This document shows positions 37,254 through 46,164 of a stretch of 64,000 nt of DNA, piece by piece. The position numbers were made by a program, and so were the translations under genes. The DNA is taken from positions 1 through 64,000 of the forward strand of contig JBBQJW010000006.1 of assembly GCA_038326325.1 (NCBI GenBank), written 5' to 3'. Each line of letters begins with the position of its first letter. Position 1 is the stretch's first letter. This DNA is from UBA10324 sp038326325 (lineage in GTDB: Bacteria; Bacteroidota; Bacteroidia; Chitinophagales; UBA10324). The notes under the pieces are model-generated. The model ran no database searches and was not told the DNA's origin. It saw only the letters and a list, made by a program, of their open reading frames with translations.

Positions 37254-37814
37254 ATGAAAACAATAATCGCAATCTTAGTCAGTGCAAGTCTTTTTGCTTT
37301 CACTTTAAAAGTGGAAACAACAAAATATTTTACCCGTGAAGCGAACATCATTTTCTTTTCCGACACGCCACTCGAAAAAATCAAGGGGACAAATAACCAG
37401 GCGGTTAGCACAATTGACATAAGTACAGGAGCAATGGATTTTGCTGTGTTGATGAAGGCATTTGAATTTGACAAGGCACTGATGCAGGAACACTTCAACG
37501 AAAACTATGTAGAGTCAGATAAGTTTCCGAAGGCAACTTTTAAAGGAGCAATTACTAATAATGCCGATGTAAAATATACTGTTGACGGCGAATATCCTGT
37601 AACTGTTACAGGCAAACTTACCATGCACGGAGTTACGAAAGATGTTTCAGCAAAAGGAAAAGTTACTGTTAAAGCGGGGCAGATAAGCACTTCATCAACT
37701 TTTAATATTCTGATTTCAGATTATAACATTGCTATTCCCTCAGTTGTGAAAGACAAAATAAATAACACCGTAAAAATTGATGTAGTATCTAACTACAAAC
37801 CTTACGAGGGATAA
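37254..37814 (+). CDS. YceI-like exported protein (paralogue of 32430)
   Basis: The 186-residue protein has a signal-like N-terminus (MKTIIAILVSASLFAFTLK) and the same YceI barrel pattern as the protein at 32430: IIFFSDTPLEKI, FAVLMKAFEFDKALMQEHF, YVESDKFPKATFKG and TGKLTMHGVTKDV. The two share the spacing of the HFNE.Y.ES block and look like ancient duplicates. They flank the sensor/regulator pair, which suggests that the signal or the output concerns the lipid bound by YceI. An intrinsic terminator follows. Confidence 0.82.
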   Translation: MKTIIAILVSASLFAFTLKVETTKYFTREANIIFFSDTPLEKIKGTNNQAVSTIDISTGAMDFAVLMKAFEFDKALMQEHFNENYVESDKFPKATFKGAITNNADVKYTVDGEYPVTVTGKLTMHGVTKDVSAKGKVTVKAGQISTSSTFNILISDYNIAIPSVVKDKINNTVKIDVVSNYKPYEG

Positions 37815-37837
37815 AAAAATTTAGAGCTATTAATTGA

Positions 37838-37873
37838 AAAAAACCGCTCTCAGTTTTTGAGTGCGGTTTTTTT
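37838..37873 (+). terminator. Intrinsic terminator of the YceI/two-component cluster
   Basis: An AAACCGC...CTCA arm pairs with TGAG...GCGGTTT around a short T-rich loop, with one mismatch, and is followed by a run of seven T. It lies 24 bases after the YceI stop. Confidence 0.85.
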
Positions 37874-37880
37874 ATTGTCT

Positions 37881-37898
37881 GTTGGTCAAGCGACCAAC
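37881..37898. repeat. Short perfect inverted repeat GTTGGTC-AAGC-GACCAAC
   Basis: Seven-base arms surround a four-base loop just past the terminator, in the gap between convergent transcription units. There is no T-run, so it is not a typical terminator. The rest of the gap to 37970 shows nothing else. Confidence 0.6.
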
Positions 37899-37970
37899 AT
37901 CGGCGAGTTTGGAGACTTTGAGGTTTGTACGATTTAAACAGGAAGACTTTGCGGGAACGGAAACAAAAAT

Positions 37971-38768
37971 TTACTTCTCAATCTTCGATGTCATCTCATT
38001 TCGTAATCCTGAATAACTTGTCAGCTCGCACAATATTTCTCCAATCAAAATAGGAGATGAAATACGCACCGGAATGCGGTTGGCATCATCTGTTACATAT
38101 ACTTTCATTTCTTCGCCACCTTTAAAAATGGTTCCTGAAATCAGTAATGGTTTTATCACAATGCAATTGAATTTTCCTGCCTTGGTGCTAAGCACTTCCT
38201 TTCCAATGTATCGCACATACAACGGATAATTTTTATCATCAAGAAAAACTTTTATCGGAATGGTATCATTCACTTTATACTTTGTAATGTCAATGCAACG
38301 CATGTAATAAACAGCCGACAAAACATCCTGACTGCATTCAGGAATATCAAAAGTTCCATTGGTGGAAGTTGCTTTTCCTGCCTTATGATTGAATGTTACA
38401 TTATTATAAAAATCGGTTCCACCTTCACTCACATCACGCACAAATTTGTATGGTAGCATAGATGCTTCATCAAAATAAGTTTCATACTTATCGCGTACTT
38501 TAAAAAACCAATCATAAGAACGATAAGTAGAACCATAACCGATTGCGTGCAAACAAGGGTTGTTGTTATAAGTTGAACTTTCAAGAGTAAAACTTGCTTC
38601 ACCTGCACTCAACCAGATGGCCCCCCATTTGAAAGCGATTTTATAAATCAGTTTTTCACCAACTTTAAATGAAGTATTTGTAACATGACAATCGTTTGGT
38701 GCATCCTGATTCTGAATGAAGGAACTCAGTAATAAAATTGCAGGTACTAAAACAATTAATTTTTTCAT
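37971..38768 (-). CDS. DUF3108 domain exported protein
   Basis: The 265-residue protein has a signal peptide (MKKLIVLVPAILLLSSFI) and the DUF3108 pattern: VGEKLIYKIAFKWGAIWLSAGEAS near the start, FKVRDKYETYFD in the middle, then IPIKVFLDDKNYPLYVRYIG and GGEEMKVYVTDDANR. DUF3108 proteins are periplasmic beta-rich proteins of unknown role, often near envelope genes. It overlaps the flippase-like gene by four bases and probably shares its promoter. Confidence 0.8.
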   Translation of the reverse strand: MKKLIVLVPAILLLSSFIQNQDAPNDCHVTNTSFKVGEKLIYKIAFKWGAIWLSAGEASFTLESSTYNNNPCLHAIGYGSTYRSYDWFFKVRDKYETYFDEASMLPYKFVRDVSEGGTDFYNNVTFNHKAGKATSTNGTFDIPECSQDVLSAVYYMRCIDITKYKVNDTIPIKVFLDDKNYPLYVRYIGKEVLSTKAGKFNCIVIKPLLISGTIFKGGEEMKVYVTDDANRIPVRISSPILIGEILCELTSYSGLRNEMTSKIEK

Positions 38769-39754
38769 TTTCTTTTTATTCCTCTTGAAATTAAAATCAA
38801 AATCATTCCTATTAATGCTGGTATCACTAAGTTAATCAACCATAATCCCCACGCAGCACTTACTATTCCAAGGTGATTATTGCTGTAGGTACTTAGAAAA
38901 AACAATGCCACATTGCCTCTGATACCAACTTCGGCAATGGCAATGGATGGAATAATTGTTTGTACCAGAAAAATAGTTGCAATCAATGCGCTCCCCTCAA
39001 GCCACGGAATCTGAATATTGAATAACTGTAACAGCAATAAATATTGCAAAGTGAAAACAAAGTAGCGGAAAGCAGAGAGTAAAAACACATTAAATAATTC
39101 TCTTGTGGAATAGTGTAACAGTACGCGCAAATAAACTTTTGCCTTATTTAAAAAAGAAAATCGTTCCAACAGATTTTCAATCAGCCCGATATTGAAATAA
39201 AGAATGAATAATAAAAGAGCAGAAATAACTAATAAGATAATTACCGTCCATTCAATGTATAGATAAGAATGTAAATCGCGGTTCAAAACCATTTGATAAG
39301 CAAGTCCGATTATTCCGAATAAAATGGTGCAGAGCAGTTGCGCATAAATTCCAATGGCTGTTACAATTAAAATCCTCCACCGCGAAACTGTTTGAATGAA
39401 TAAAACTCTTCCTGCGTATTCACCCACTCTATTAGGAGTAAACATCGCGAATGAAATTCCGCTGAAGGTTGCTTTCAGCGCATCAATGAACTTTACTTCT
39501 TCTACTTTTCTGATTAACGAATTCCATCGCATCGCTTCCACCGACCAGTTGATAATCATCAGCAGAAAAACAATTATTGTAAGCAGTGTAGCATTTTCAG
39601 AAACATTGCTTTGATATTCTTGCCATGCTGAAGAAAGATTTTCGTTTTGAAATAATTGATAGTACAAACCAAATCCGGCTAACACAAACACGAGCCACTT
39701 CCACCAATAAAATGAATACAGTTTTTGCTTTGGTGTGTCAACAGATTTTTCCAT
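38765..39754 (-). CDS. Flippase-like / lysylphosphatidylglycerol synthase TM-region protein (UPF0104)
   Basis: From ATG 39754 the product has 329 residues with about eight membrane segments. The block FSGISFAMFTPNRVGEYAGR is diagnostic for the LPG synthase transmembrane/flippase-like family, and SIAIAEVGIRGNVALFFLS matches the second conserved loop. Proteins of this family include lipid flippases and glycosyl-lipid transporters; here no soluble transferase domain is fused. A longer frame reaches 39790 but would overlap the divergent ruvC promoter region. Octamer copies at 39027, 39114 and 39358 lie inside. Confidence 0.8.
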   Translation of the reverse strand: MEKSVDTPKQKLYSFYWWKWLVFVLAGFGLYYQLFQNENLSSAWQEYQSNVSENATLLTIIVFLLMIINWSVEAMRWNSLIRKVEEVKFIDALKATFSGISFAMFTPNRVGEYAGRVLFIQTVSRWRILIVTAIGIYAQLLCTILFGIIGLAYQMVLNRDLHSYLYIEWTVIILLVISALLLFILYFNIGLIENLLERFSFLNKAKVYLRVLLHYSTRELFNVFLLSAFRYFVFTLQYLLLLQLFNIQIPWLEGSALIATIFLVQTIIPSIAIAEVGIRGNVALFFLSTYSNNHLGIVSAAWGLWLINLVIPALIGMILILISRGIKRK

Positions 39755-39763
39755 AGTGCCGCA

Positions 39764-39779
39764 CAAAAATATACATTTA
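39764..39779. promoter_or_regulatory. Back-to-back promoter elements for the flippase-like gene (-) and ruvC (+)
   Basis: On the minus strand TATTTTTG (39771-39764) matches TAnnTTTG about ten bases before the flippase-like ATG. On the plus strand TACATTTA (39772-39779) matches at seven of eight positions ahead of the ruvC GTG. The two elements touch each other in a 42-base divergent gap. Confidence 0.45.
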
Positions 39780-39796
39780 GCCACGCTCAATTCATT

Positions 39797-40372
39797 GTGA
39801 AGAAAATAGTTTCGTCGTTACCTCATACGCTTATTCTCGGTGTTGACCCGGGGACAAATATTCTTGGATTCAGTTTACTTGATGTGCAGGGCGACAATTA
39901 TAAACTCGTTGTGATGGATGTAATGAAACTCACACACATTGAAGACCCGTATCGTAAACTGCAAACAATTTATCAGCGACTACAGCAAACCATTCGTGAA
40001 TATCAACCTGATGAACTGGCGATTGAGGCACCCTTCTTCGGTAAGAATGTTCAGAGTATGTTGAAGTTAGGAAGGGCACAGGGAGTTGCAATCACAGTGG
40101 CGTTGATGAACGAAATTCCTGTGTTTGAATATTCACCAAAAAAAATAAAACAGAGTATTACCGGAAATGGAAATGCAAGCAAGGAACAGGTTGCTGCAAT
40201 GATTCAAAGAATATTAGCCATCAAAGAGCAACACGAATATTTTGATGCAACCGATTCAATGGCTGTTGCACTCTGTCATCATTTCCAGAAGGGGAAGCCT
40301 GTGAGCAAAGGGAAAAGTTATTCTGGTTGGAAAGATTTTATTAATGAGAATCCTGACAGGGTGAAAAAATAA
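39797..40372 (+). CDS. ruvC: Holliday junction endonuclease RuvC
   Basis: RuvC resolves Holliday junctions by paired nicking within the RuvABC complex. From GTG 39797 the protein has 191 residues. The catalytic acidic residues are visible: Asp17 in LGVDPGTNILG, Glu in LAIEAPFFGKN, and the distal Asp in DATDSMAVALCHH. The upstream in-frame codons to 39725 lie inside the divergent gene and would add a non-family extension, so the GTG is preferred. ruvB is present separately at 51027. Confidence 0.93.
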   Translation: MKKIVSSLPHTLILGVDPGTNILGFSLLDVQGDNYKLVVMDVMKLTHIEDPYRKLQTIYQRLQQTIREYQPDELAIEAPFFGKNVQSMLKLGRAQGVAITVALMNEIPVFEYSPKKIKQSITGNGNASKEQVAAMIQRILAIKEQHEYFDATDSMAVALCHHFQKGKPVSKGKSYSGWKDFINENPDRVKK

Positions 40373-40466
40373 TTTAGAAAAGTATTTCCTGAGATAGTTG
40401 AAATCATTGTTGTTTCAATTTGAAAATGCGAATTAATTTTATCGATAGAAAAAAATAATTAATCAT

Positions 40467-41615
40467 ATGCTTTTCGATCCTTTCATTTTAAATGCTGATG
40501 AACGAAACCGTTACAGTCGTCATTTGTTGATGGATGAAATAGGAGAGAAGGGGCAATTAAAATTGAAGCAGGCATCGGTGCTAGTTGTCGGTGCCGGAGG
40601 TTTAGGGGTTCCGGTGTTACAGTATCTTGCAGCAGCAGGTGTTGGGAAAATAGGAATTGTAGATGATGATGTTGTTGAAGAAAGTAATTTGCAACGACAG
40701 GTTTTATACAACAATTCTCATCTTGGAAAAAAGAAAGCAGAAGTTGCTGCCAAAAGTTTATTCCTGATGAATCCACATGTTCAGTATCAGACTTTCACTG
40801 AAAAAATTCATTCTGATAATGCATTTGAAATGGTGAATGATTACAATATCATTATTGATGGTACTGATAATTTCCCGACTCGTTATTTACTCAATGATAT
40901 TTGTGTGAAACTCGATAAGTCGTTAGTGTCTGGAGCGATTTATAAATTTGAAGGACAAATAGGTGTATTCAATCATTTAATGGAAGATGGAAAAAGAAGC
41001 GGAACTTATCGTTGTCTTTTTCCGCAGGCACCTTCTGCAGATGATTCTCCAGACTGCGCAACAATAGGAGTGATGGGGGTTGTTCCTGGATTGATAGGAA
41101 TGATGCAGGCTACAGAAGTAGTGAAGATGATAACAGGAGTTGGAAAATTATTAGCGAATCAACTTTTGTTGGTTGACCTGAATGAAAATTCGTATCGCAA
41201 TCTTTCATTTCACAGAGATGAAAAAGCTGCTGCAAAAATTAAGAACGAACCACTTGCTTCATCCGCTGATTATGTAAATTTCTGTTCGAGCAAAGAAATA
41301 ACAAGCTATGATATACATGAAATTTCTTCTAAGGAATTAAAGCGCCGGATAAAAGCAAAAGAAGAATTTCAATTGATAGATGTGCGCGAACCATCAGAAC
41401 ACGAACTCATAAATATCGGTGGTGAGTTAATGCCGATGAATGATATATTTTTTCACACCCACAAAATAAATAAGCAGAAACCAGTTGTGCTTTATTGTAA
41501 AGTTGGTGAAAGAAGCGAGTGGGTCATTCGTCAGTTGCAGGATAAATATGGATTCAGTAATCTCTACAATCTGAAAGGAGGAATGCGCGCATTTCTTTCT
41601 GAAGATAAAAATTGA
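40467..41615 (+). CDS. ThiF/MoeB-family adenylyltransferase with C-terminal rhodanese domain
   Basis: The 382-residue protein begins with RNRYSRHLLMDEIGEKGQ and the nucleotide-binding loop VVGAGGLGVPVLQYLAAAGV, followed by DDDVVEESNLQRQVLY and the catalytic Asp in IIDGTDNFPTRY. The rhodanese domain at about 285-380 has LIDVREPSEHE and the active cysteine in VVLYCKVGERSEW. Such enzymes adenylate the C-terminal Gly-Gly of ThiS or MoaD and transfer sulfur. Since the thiamin operon has thiS but no thiF and no molybdopterin genes are seen, a role with ThiS is plausible but not proven. Confidence 0.85.
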   Translation: MLFDPFILNADERNRYSRHLLMDEIGEKGQLKLKQASVLVVGAGGLGVPVLQYLAAAGVGKIGIVDDDVVEESNLQRQVLYNNSHLGKKKAEVAAKSLFLMNPHVQYQTFTEKIHSDNAFEMVNDYNIIIDGTDNFPTRYLLNDICVKLDKSLVSGAIYKFEGQIGVFNHLMEDGKRSGTYRCLFPQAPSADDSPDCATIGVMGVVPGLIGMMQATEVVKMITGVGKLLANQLLLVDLNENSYRNLSFHRDEKAAAKIKNEPLASSADYVNFCSSKEITSYDIHEISSKELKRRIKAKEEFQLIDVREPSEHELINIGGELMPMNDIFFHTHKINKQKPVVLYCKVGERSEWVIRQLQDKYGFSNLYNLKGGMRAFLSEDKN

Positions 41616-41723
41616 GAAATACAAAACCGAAATTTATTAGAATCCATAAATATTTTTTATTTCAAAAATTGAAATGCTCTGCCCAAACACCAGACAAATG
41701 ATTAGAAAATAAATCTTTTAAAA

Positions 41724-42746
41724 TTATTTTATTGGAACATAAATATCAGTTTCCCATTTAGCAGTATCCTTTTCTGACCCTGGATCTGTTACATATGCTT
41801 CCCATGCATTTCCGTTTTCCGTTTTCCCATTTGCATTTATCCATTTGTAAATTGCCTCATAAGCCGATTGTGTTTTCTGATAGCTACCGAAATATTTAAG
41901 GAAAGCAACTTCACCTGAGTAAGAATTTTTTGCTACTATTCTTCCTTCTGATTTTCCTAACTTATCAGTCTGAATCGCTGACTCCCAAATGTATTTTGGT
42001 CCGCCCATTTTACCACCCATAATTCCCAGTGGAGCACCAACAGATTTTAATTTTGATTTACCCATGTAAGCGCCGATTTCCATATAGTTCATTCCGTATT
42101 TCTGTCCAATCTCACCGCTGTTAGTCATATCAGCGGAATCAAGAATTGTAAGAATCGGTAATGCTGTAACAGTTGTTGATTCTATATTGTAAGCGACTTC
42201 AATAGTCTTAGACATTGCCATAACAACACTATCAAGATTATGCAGTCCCGCATCGAAATCAGGACCTAGCATTTTATCCATCAGAAAAAACCCGAATAAT
42301 TTTTTAATTGGATTCATACCTGCATCAGAATCCATTGTCCATATCAGTTTTGTTTTATCTCCATCTGCTGCAAATAAGAAACCCGAATACGCTACCCCTT
42401 GTTCCATAAAATTCATTTCTGTTTTTAATGAATCGGTTGGATTGCTTGAAACAATTTTCATTGTACCGTTTCCAACATTTTTGTTTTCTGATTTCCACGA
42501 ATAAAATGCGCCGGCTCCTTCAAGTGTATCACCGTAAGTCATTTTAATATTTGGATCTTTACGATACCACGGACTCCACATTTCCCAACTCTTTAAATTG
42601 TTTACGAGTTTGAAAACATCAGCAGGTTTTCCATTAATGGTGGCTGAGCGTTCGAAGTGAACTTTCGAAGGAAGAAAAAATGAAATGACAAGTAACAGGA
42701 CTATGACGCCAAGCAATCCGAGTCCGATAAACTTTAAAATTCGCAT
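41724..42746 (-). CDS. SRPBCC-GyrI-like two-domain membrane-anchored protein
   Basis: From ATG 42746 the protein has 340 residues. A hydrophobic helix (FIGLGLLGVIVLLLVISFFL) is followed by an SRPBCC (polyketide cyclase-like) domain with FERSATINGKPADVFKLVNN and WEMWSPWYRKDP. The C-terminal half, about 190-340, resembles the GyrI/AraC effector-binding fold, ending with WEAYVTDPGSEKDTAKWET. Both folds bind small hydrophobic ligands. The combination recurs in this phylum without known function. A longer frame to 42824 is not supported. The 108-base gap to the convergent ThiF-like gene holds no feature. Confidence 0.7.
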   Translation of the reverse strand: MRILKFIGLGLLGVIVLLLVISFFLPSKVHFERSATINGKPADVFKLVNNLKSWEMWSPWYRKDPNIKMTYGDTLEGAGAFYSWKSENKNVGNGTMKIVSSNPTDSLKTEMNFMEQGVAYSGFLFAADGDKTKLIWTMDSDAGMNPIKKLFGFFLMDKMLGPDFDAGLHNLDSVVMAMSKTIEVAYNIESTTVTALPILTILDSADMTNSGEIGQKYGMNYMEIGAYMGKSKLKSVGAPLGIMGGKMGGPKYIWESAIQTDKLGKSEGRIVAKNSYSGEVAFLKYFGSYQKTQSAYEAIYKWINANGKTENGNAWEAYVTDPGSEKDTAKWETDIYVPIK

Positions 42747-42834
42747 AGGTGGTTTTTTTGTGAGCGAAAAATAACAGTTGTTTTTGAAGAAGTAAATTTT
42801 TGAAAACAGAAATGAATTAGTCAATGGAAAAAAA

Positions 42835-44139
42835 TTATTGATGTGTAATAAAATCTCTCGGTTGATTTTTTGGTGAACAGATAATTTTATTATTTTCTTT
42901 TTTCTTCTGTATTTCTATTCCCTGCCATTGTTCGCCACATGAATTATAAAATGTTCCCCCTGCAAAAATCAATTTTGCTCCTTTCTTCAAAGTAACTTTT
43001 GCTCCGGCCGGAAGCGAAACATCGCAACGAAGAACGAGTGTTGCATTTTGTAAAATCAAAATATCGCCCCACAAATCTTTATAACCACTCCACACCACAC
43101 TATCATCGTTAGTAATTACAATAGTTGACTCCGGATGATATTCGCAATGAACAGGTGAAAGAAATTTTCGCTGATAAGAACCAGGCAATGAAAAATTCAT
43201 TTGAATTTTCCCAACCTGGCATGGAGAATAAGCATTCTGAAAAGTATTGTAATCCATTACATTGTTGCTGCATTGATTTTTACAATCATCACTGCAACCC
43301 CAGCAATTCGGATTAGGTGGAGTATCATCACAGCCATCACTTCCAGGCCATGAATGTGCAAGTCCGAGACAGTGCCCGAGTTCGTGATTGAATAAACCTG
43401 CAACGAACCACGCACCAAAAATTACTGTATCATTTCCAAACACATTTGCTTTATGATTCAGATAATAACTGCCAATCACTTTTGCCCAAGGACCAGTTCC
43501 GATTCCATCGCTTGATGGTTTATATGTTTTTGATTTCAAACTGTCTTCAGGATGTTCATATAGAAAAACATTTATCACTTTTTCTTTCATCAAACCATAT
43601 CTGTTATATGCAGCAGGTGATTCAACATTTCTTGATTTACCACTCTTGCTGAGAAATGAAAGTGTATCGTTATCGTTAAAATAAATTCCTGTAGAATTAT
43701 TTGTTGATGGATCAGGAGTCAGTTCATATTGAAACCCAACAGGCAATGCCGGAGTATGATTTCCGACAGGCAAAAACATTTTAGTGTTGTGTAACAGTCG
43801 TTGATTCGCACAATAAATCATGTTGTTTACATATTCAATTCCTTCCGCTTCAGGAAAATTTAAAGTTCCAGCACTTCGCCGCATAATTTGTGTGTTAATG
43901 CGAACAAACCGCATCGGTTGCCAGTCTGGATGTAGTGTATCAGGAATATAATTCTGATAATCGTTGCACGGACTTTTCCCGAAATGTTTTTCTAACTGAC
44001 TGTCAACTACAAAGTCTTCAGGTTTCGCCCACACATAATTTATTCGCCTGTTACATGAAACAGTAATCATCAACATCGTGATGTATATCAAAGAAATAGC
44101 GAGTTGTTGTTGATGAATTATTTTCGTGCGCACATTCAT
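42835..44139 (-). CDS. Metzincin (M43/pappalysin-like) metallopeptidase lipoprotein
   Basis: The 434-residue protein from ATG 44139 has a lipoprotein signal (ISLIYITMLMITVSCNRR), so it should be anchored to a membrane by the lipobox cysteine. The zinc site HELGHCLGLAHSW (HExxHxxGxxH) near residue 235 and the Met-turn NVMDYN after a Cys-rich loop (CDDTPPNPNCWGCSDDCKNQ) are the metzincin signature in pappalysin-like peptidases. The C-terminal part carries a short beta-structured domain (LPAGAKVTLKKGAKLIFAGG). No T9SS tail is seen. The octamer copy at 44048 spans the lipobox Ser-Cys-Asn-Arg codons. It is divergent from the TPR lipoprotein 20 bases away. Confidence 0.8.
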   Translation of the reverse strand: MNVRTKIIHQQQLAISLIYITMLMITVSCNRRINYVWAKPEDFVVDSQLEKHFGKSPCNDYQNYIPDTLHPDWQPMRFVRINTQIMRRSAGTLNFPEAEGIEYVNNMIYCANQRLLHNTKMFLPVGNHTPALPVGFQYELTPDPSTNNSTGIYFNDNDTLSFLSKSGKSRNVESPAAYNRYGLMKEKVINVFLYEHPEDSLKSKTYKPSSDGIGTGPWAKVIGSYYLNHKANVFGNDTVIFGAWFVAGLFNHELGHCLGLAHSWPGSDGCDDTPPNPNCWGCSDDCKNQCSNNVMDYNTFQNAYSPCQVGKIQMNFSLPGSYQRKFLSPVHCEYHPESTIVITNDDSVVWSGYKDLWGDILILQNATLVLRCDVSLPAGAKVTLKKGAKLIFAGGTFYNSCGEQWQGIEIQKKKENNKIICSPKNQPRDFITHQ

Positions 44140-44159
44140 TTTATTCTTCGATTTCAATA

Positions 44160-44687
44160 ATGAAAAATTTACTGATTCTTCTCGCAACATTTTTAGCACT
44201 TACATCAAGTTCCTGCGGAAAGAAGGAACATCTTTCTGAAGAAATAAACCGGCAGTTAGATTCTCTTTCGCACTCGCTTGCTGTGAATGCAAATCCAAAA
44301 TCACTCGACCGATTAACTGCAAACATCAACAACTTTATTTCAAAATATCCGAAAGATACGCTCGCTTCAAAATATTTATTTGAGTTGGCAAGAATTCATC
44401 AGAGTCGTGGTGAATACAAGGATGCAATTGTTTCGTTGGATAGAATTCAAAAAGATTTTCCTGATTCAAAACAAACAGGCATGAGTGTTTTTATGGAGGG
44501 ATTTATTTATGCCAACCTGTTGAATGATTTGGATAAGGCAAAAGAGAAATATGAATTGTATTTGAATAAGTATGGAAAAGAAAATGAAAAGATGGCGAAT
44601 GATGTGCGAATGGAGTTGGCGAACCTTGGAAAATCTGCTGACGAAATATTTAAACAGATTCAGCAGAAGGCAGATTCATTAAAATAG
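44160..44687 (+). CDS. TPR-containing lipoprotein
   Basis: The 175-residue protein has a lipoprotein signal peptide with Cys19 (LALTSSSCGKK). At least two TPR-like helix pairs follow: YLFELARIHQSRGEYKDAIVSLDRI and a second unit around GFIYANLLNDLDKAKEKYELYLNKY. The layout resembles a shortened BamD/YbgF-like scaffold, but the length is too small for BamD, so only a general protein-protein interaction role can be stated. It converges with porT, 14 bases apart. Confidence 0.75.
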   Translation: MKNLLILLATFLALTSSSCGKKEHLSEEINRQLDSLSHSLAVNANPKSLDRLTANINNFISKYPKDTLASKYLFELARIHQSRGEYKDAIVSLDRIQKDFPDSKQTGMSVFMEGFIYANLLNDLDKAKEKYELYLNKYGKENEKMANDVRMELANLGKSADEIFKQIQQKADSLK

Positions 44688-44701
44688 TTGTAGAAATATT
44701 T

Positions 44702-45433
44702 TTATCCTTCAAGATGAATGGTGAAGAGAATTGTTCTTGTGCGCAAGCGGCTAAGTACAGAAGAGTAAATCAATTTATCATCGTTCTGTAACACATTGGT
44801 TAAGCCATATGAAATTTTTATTTCGGGAGCAACAATTGCCATTGGCATATGCAACTCAATTCCGATTCCATACTCCAACAAGTAATCGTTTTGTTTTACT
44901 TTAATTAAATTTTCAGCTCGTCGCGCTGTTGCATTTGACTGCATATCTATTGAATACTTGATTCCACCAATTGCATACATGCGCATGTTGTTGTATGGCT
45001 TCGATTTGTATTTCAGCAAAAAAGGAAATTCGAGATACACACTTTCAATTTTCTTTATCACTTTATCAATGCTGTCTTTCTGCGTGTATTGTATATCTTT
45101 TTCTCCGAACGATAATGCAGGAATAAAACGAAGGTCAAAATATTTTCCCAAATGATAATCTGAAACAATTCCTAAACTGAAACCGGGACCTTTAATCGGA
45201 ACTACATTCAAAATATTTTTCTGAACAATAAAATTTGAATCCAATGTGATTTTATAATCGCTTCTGTTTATTCCGAGTGCAACACCGAAATGAAATTTAC
45301 GCGACATACTTTCTTCGTCGTGCTGCATGATCGAAAATTGCGCGAACACCTGGGTCGAACAAACAATCAGAAACAGAATCAGGACTTGTATCCTGAATAT
45401 AAAGTTGCGATACCGAATGAAAGTGTTACACAT
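44702..45433 (-). CDS. porT: PorT family outer-membrane protein (T9SS component)
   Basis: The 243-residue protein has a signal peptide (IFRIQVLILFLIVCSTQVFAQ) and an eight-stranded barrel pattern: FHFGVALGINRSDYKI, then GPGFSLGIVSDYHLGKYFDLRFIP, then YLEFPFLLKYKS and LLEYGIGIELHMP. PorT is an essential T9SS outer-membrane factor in this phylum. The gene lies next to ubiE and overlaps its end by 55 bases, a neighbourhood I recognise from other genomes of the phylum, which supports porT over a generic barrel. Confidence 0.8.
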   Translation of the reverse strand: MCNTFIRYRNFIFRIQVLILFLIVCSTQVFAQFSIMQHDEESMSRKFHFGVALGINRSDYKITLDSNFIVQKNILNVVPIKGPGFSLGIVSDYHLGKYFDLRFIPALSFGEKDIQYTQKDSIDKVIKKIESVYLEFPFLLKYKSKPYNNMRMYAIGGIKYSIDMQSNATARRAENLIKVKQNDYLLEYGIGIELHMPMAIVAPEIKISYGLTNVLQNDDKLIYSSVLSRLRTRTILFTIHLEG

Positions 45434-46131
45434 TTTGTTTTTACAAAACCAATTGACTGCAAAATATTTTCGAACTGCTTACCATCTGGAAAAACTTTTA
45501 CGGATTGTGGAAGATAAGTGTATGCTGATTTGTCCCCTGCAATTAAACTTCCAAGCAACGGGCAAACCCTATGGAAATAAAAATCGAAAAACCATTTGAT
45601 GATTTTGCTGCGCGGGTTACTGAATTCAAGTATCACTACTTTTCCTCCTGGTTTTAGCACGCGCAACATTTCGCTCAACCCCTTTTCAAGGTTTCCGAAA
45701 TTACGAACTCCGTAAGCAACGCTTACTGCATCAAATTTATTTTGTTCAAATTGTAAATTTTCTGCATCGCCAACCTGTAATTCTATTTTTTGTTCGAGAT
45801 GAAGTTGCGCGATTTTTTTATTTCCGAAGGCAATCATCTCTTTTGAAATATCTGCGCCAATAATTTTTTTAGGATTTAATTTCAACAAGGCAATTGCAAT
45901 ATCAGCTGTTCCGGTTGCCACATCAAGAATGAGTTTTGGTTTTTCGTCCTTTAGTTCACTCACCAATTTTTTCTTCCAGATATTATAAATGCCCAATGAA
46001 AGTACTGAGTTCATTAAATCGTAGCGCGATGCAATGTTGTCGAACATTTGTTCAACCTGTTGCTTCTTTCCAAGCAAAGAATCTGAATAAGGCACTACCG
46101 GTTTATCCATCGGGGCGCAAATTACTTTCAT
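45379..46131 (-). CDS. ubiE: Demethylmenaquinone/ubiquinone methyltransferase
   Basis: The enzyme methylates demethylmenaquinone to menaquinone, the respiratory quinone expected here. From ATG 46131 the product has 250 residues; ATG 46110 is an alternative and the TTG at 46149 is not favoured. Motifs are MFDNIASRYDLMNSVLSLG, the SAM loop LDVATGTADIA, GADISKEM, AYGVRNFGNLEKGLSEMLRV and VILEFSNP, all typical of UbiE/MenG. The 3' end overlaps porT. Confidence 0.95.
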   Translation of the reverse strand: MKVICAPMDKPVVPYSDSLLGKKQQVEQMFDNIASRYDLMNSVLSLGIYNIWKKKLVSELKDEKPKLILDVATGTADIAIALLKLNPKKIIGADISKEMIAFGNKKIAQLHLEQKIELQVGDAENLQFEQNKFDAVSVAYGVRNFGNLEKGLSEMLRVLKPGGKVVILEFSNPRSKIIKWFFDFYFHRVCPLLGSLIAGDKSAYTYLPQSVKVFPDGKQFENILQSIGFVKTKCVTLSFGIATLYSGYKS

Positions 46132-46164
46132 TCCATCTACATTCGCCAATCAAAAATTTTGTTC

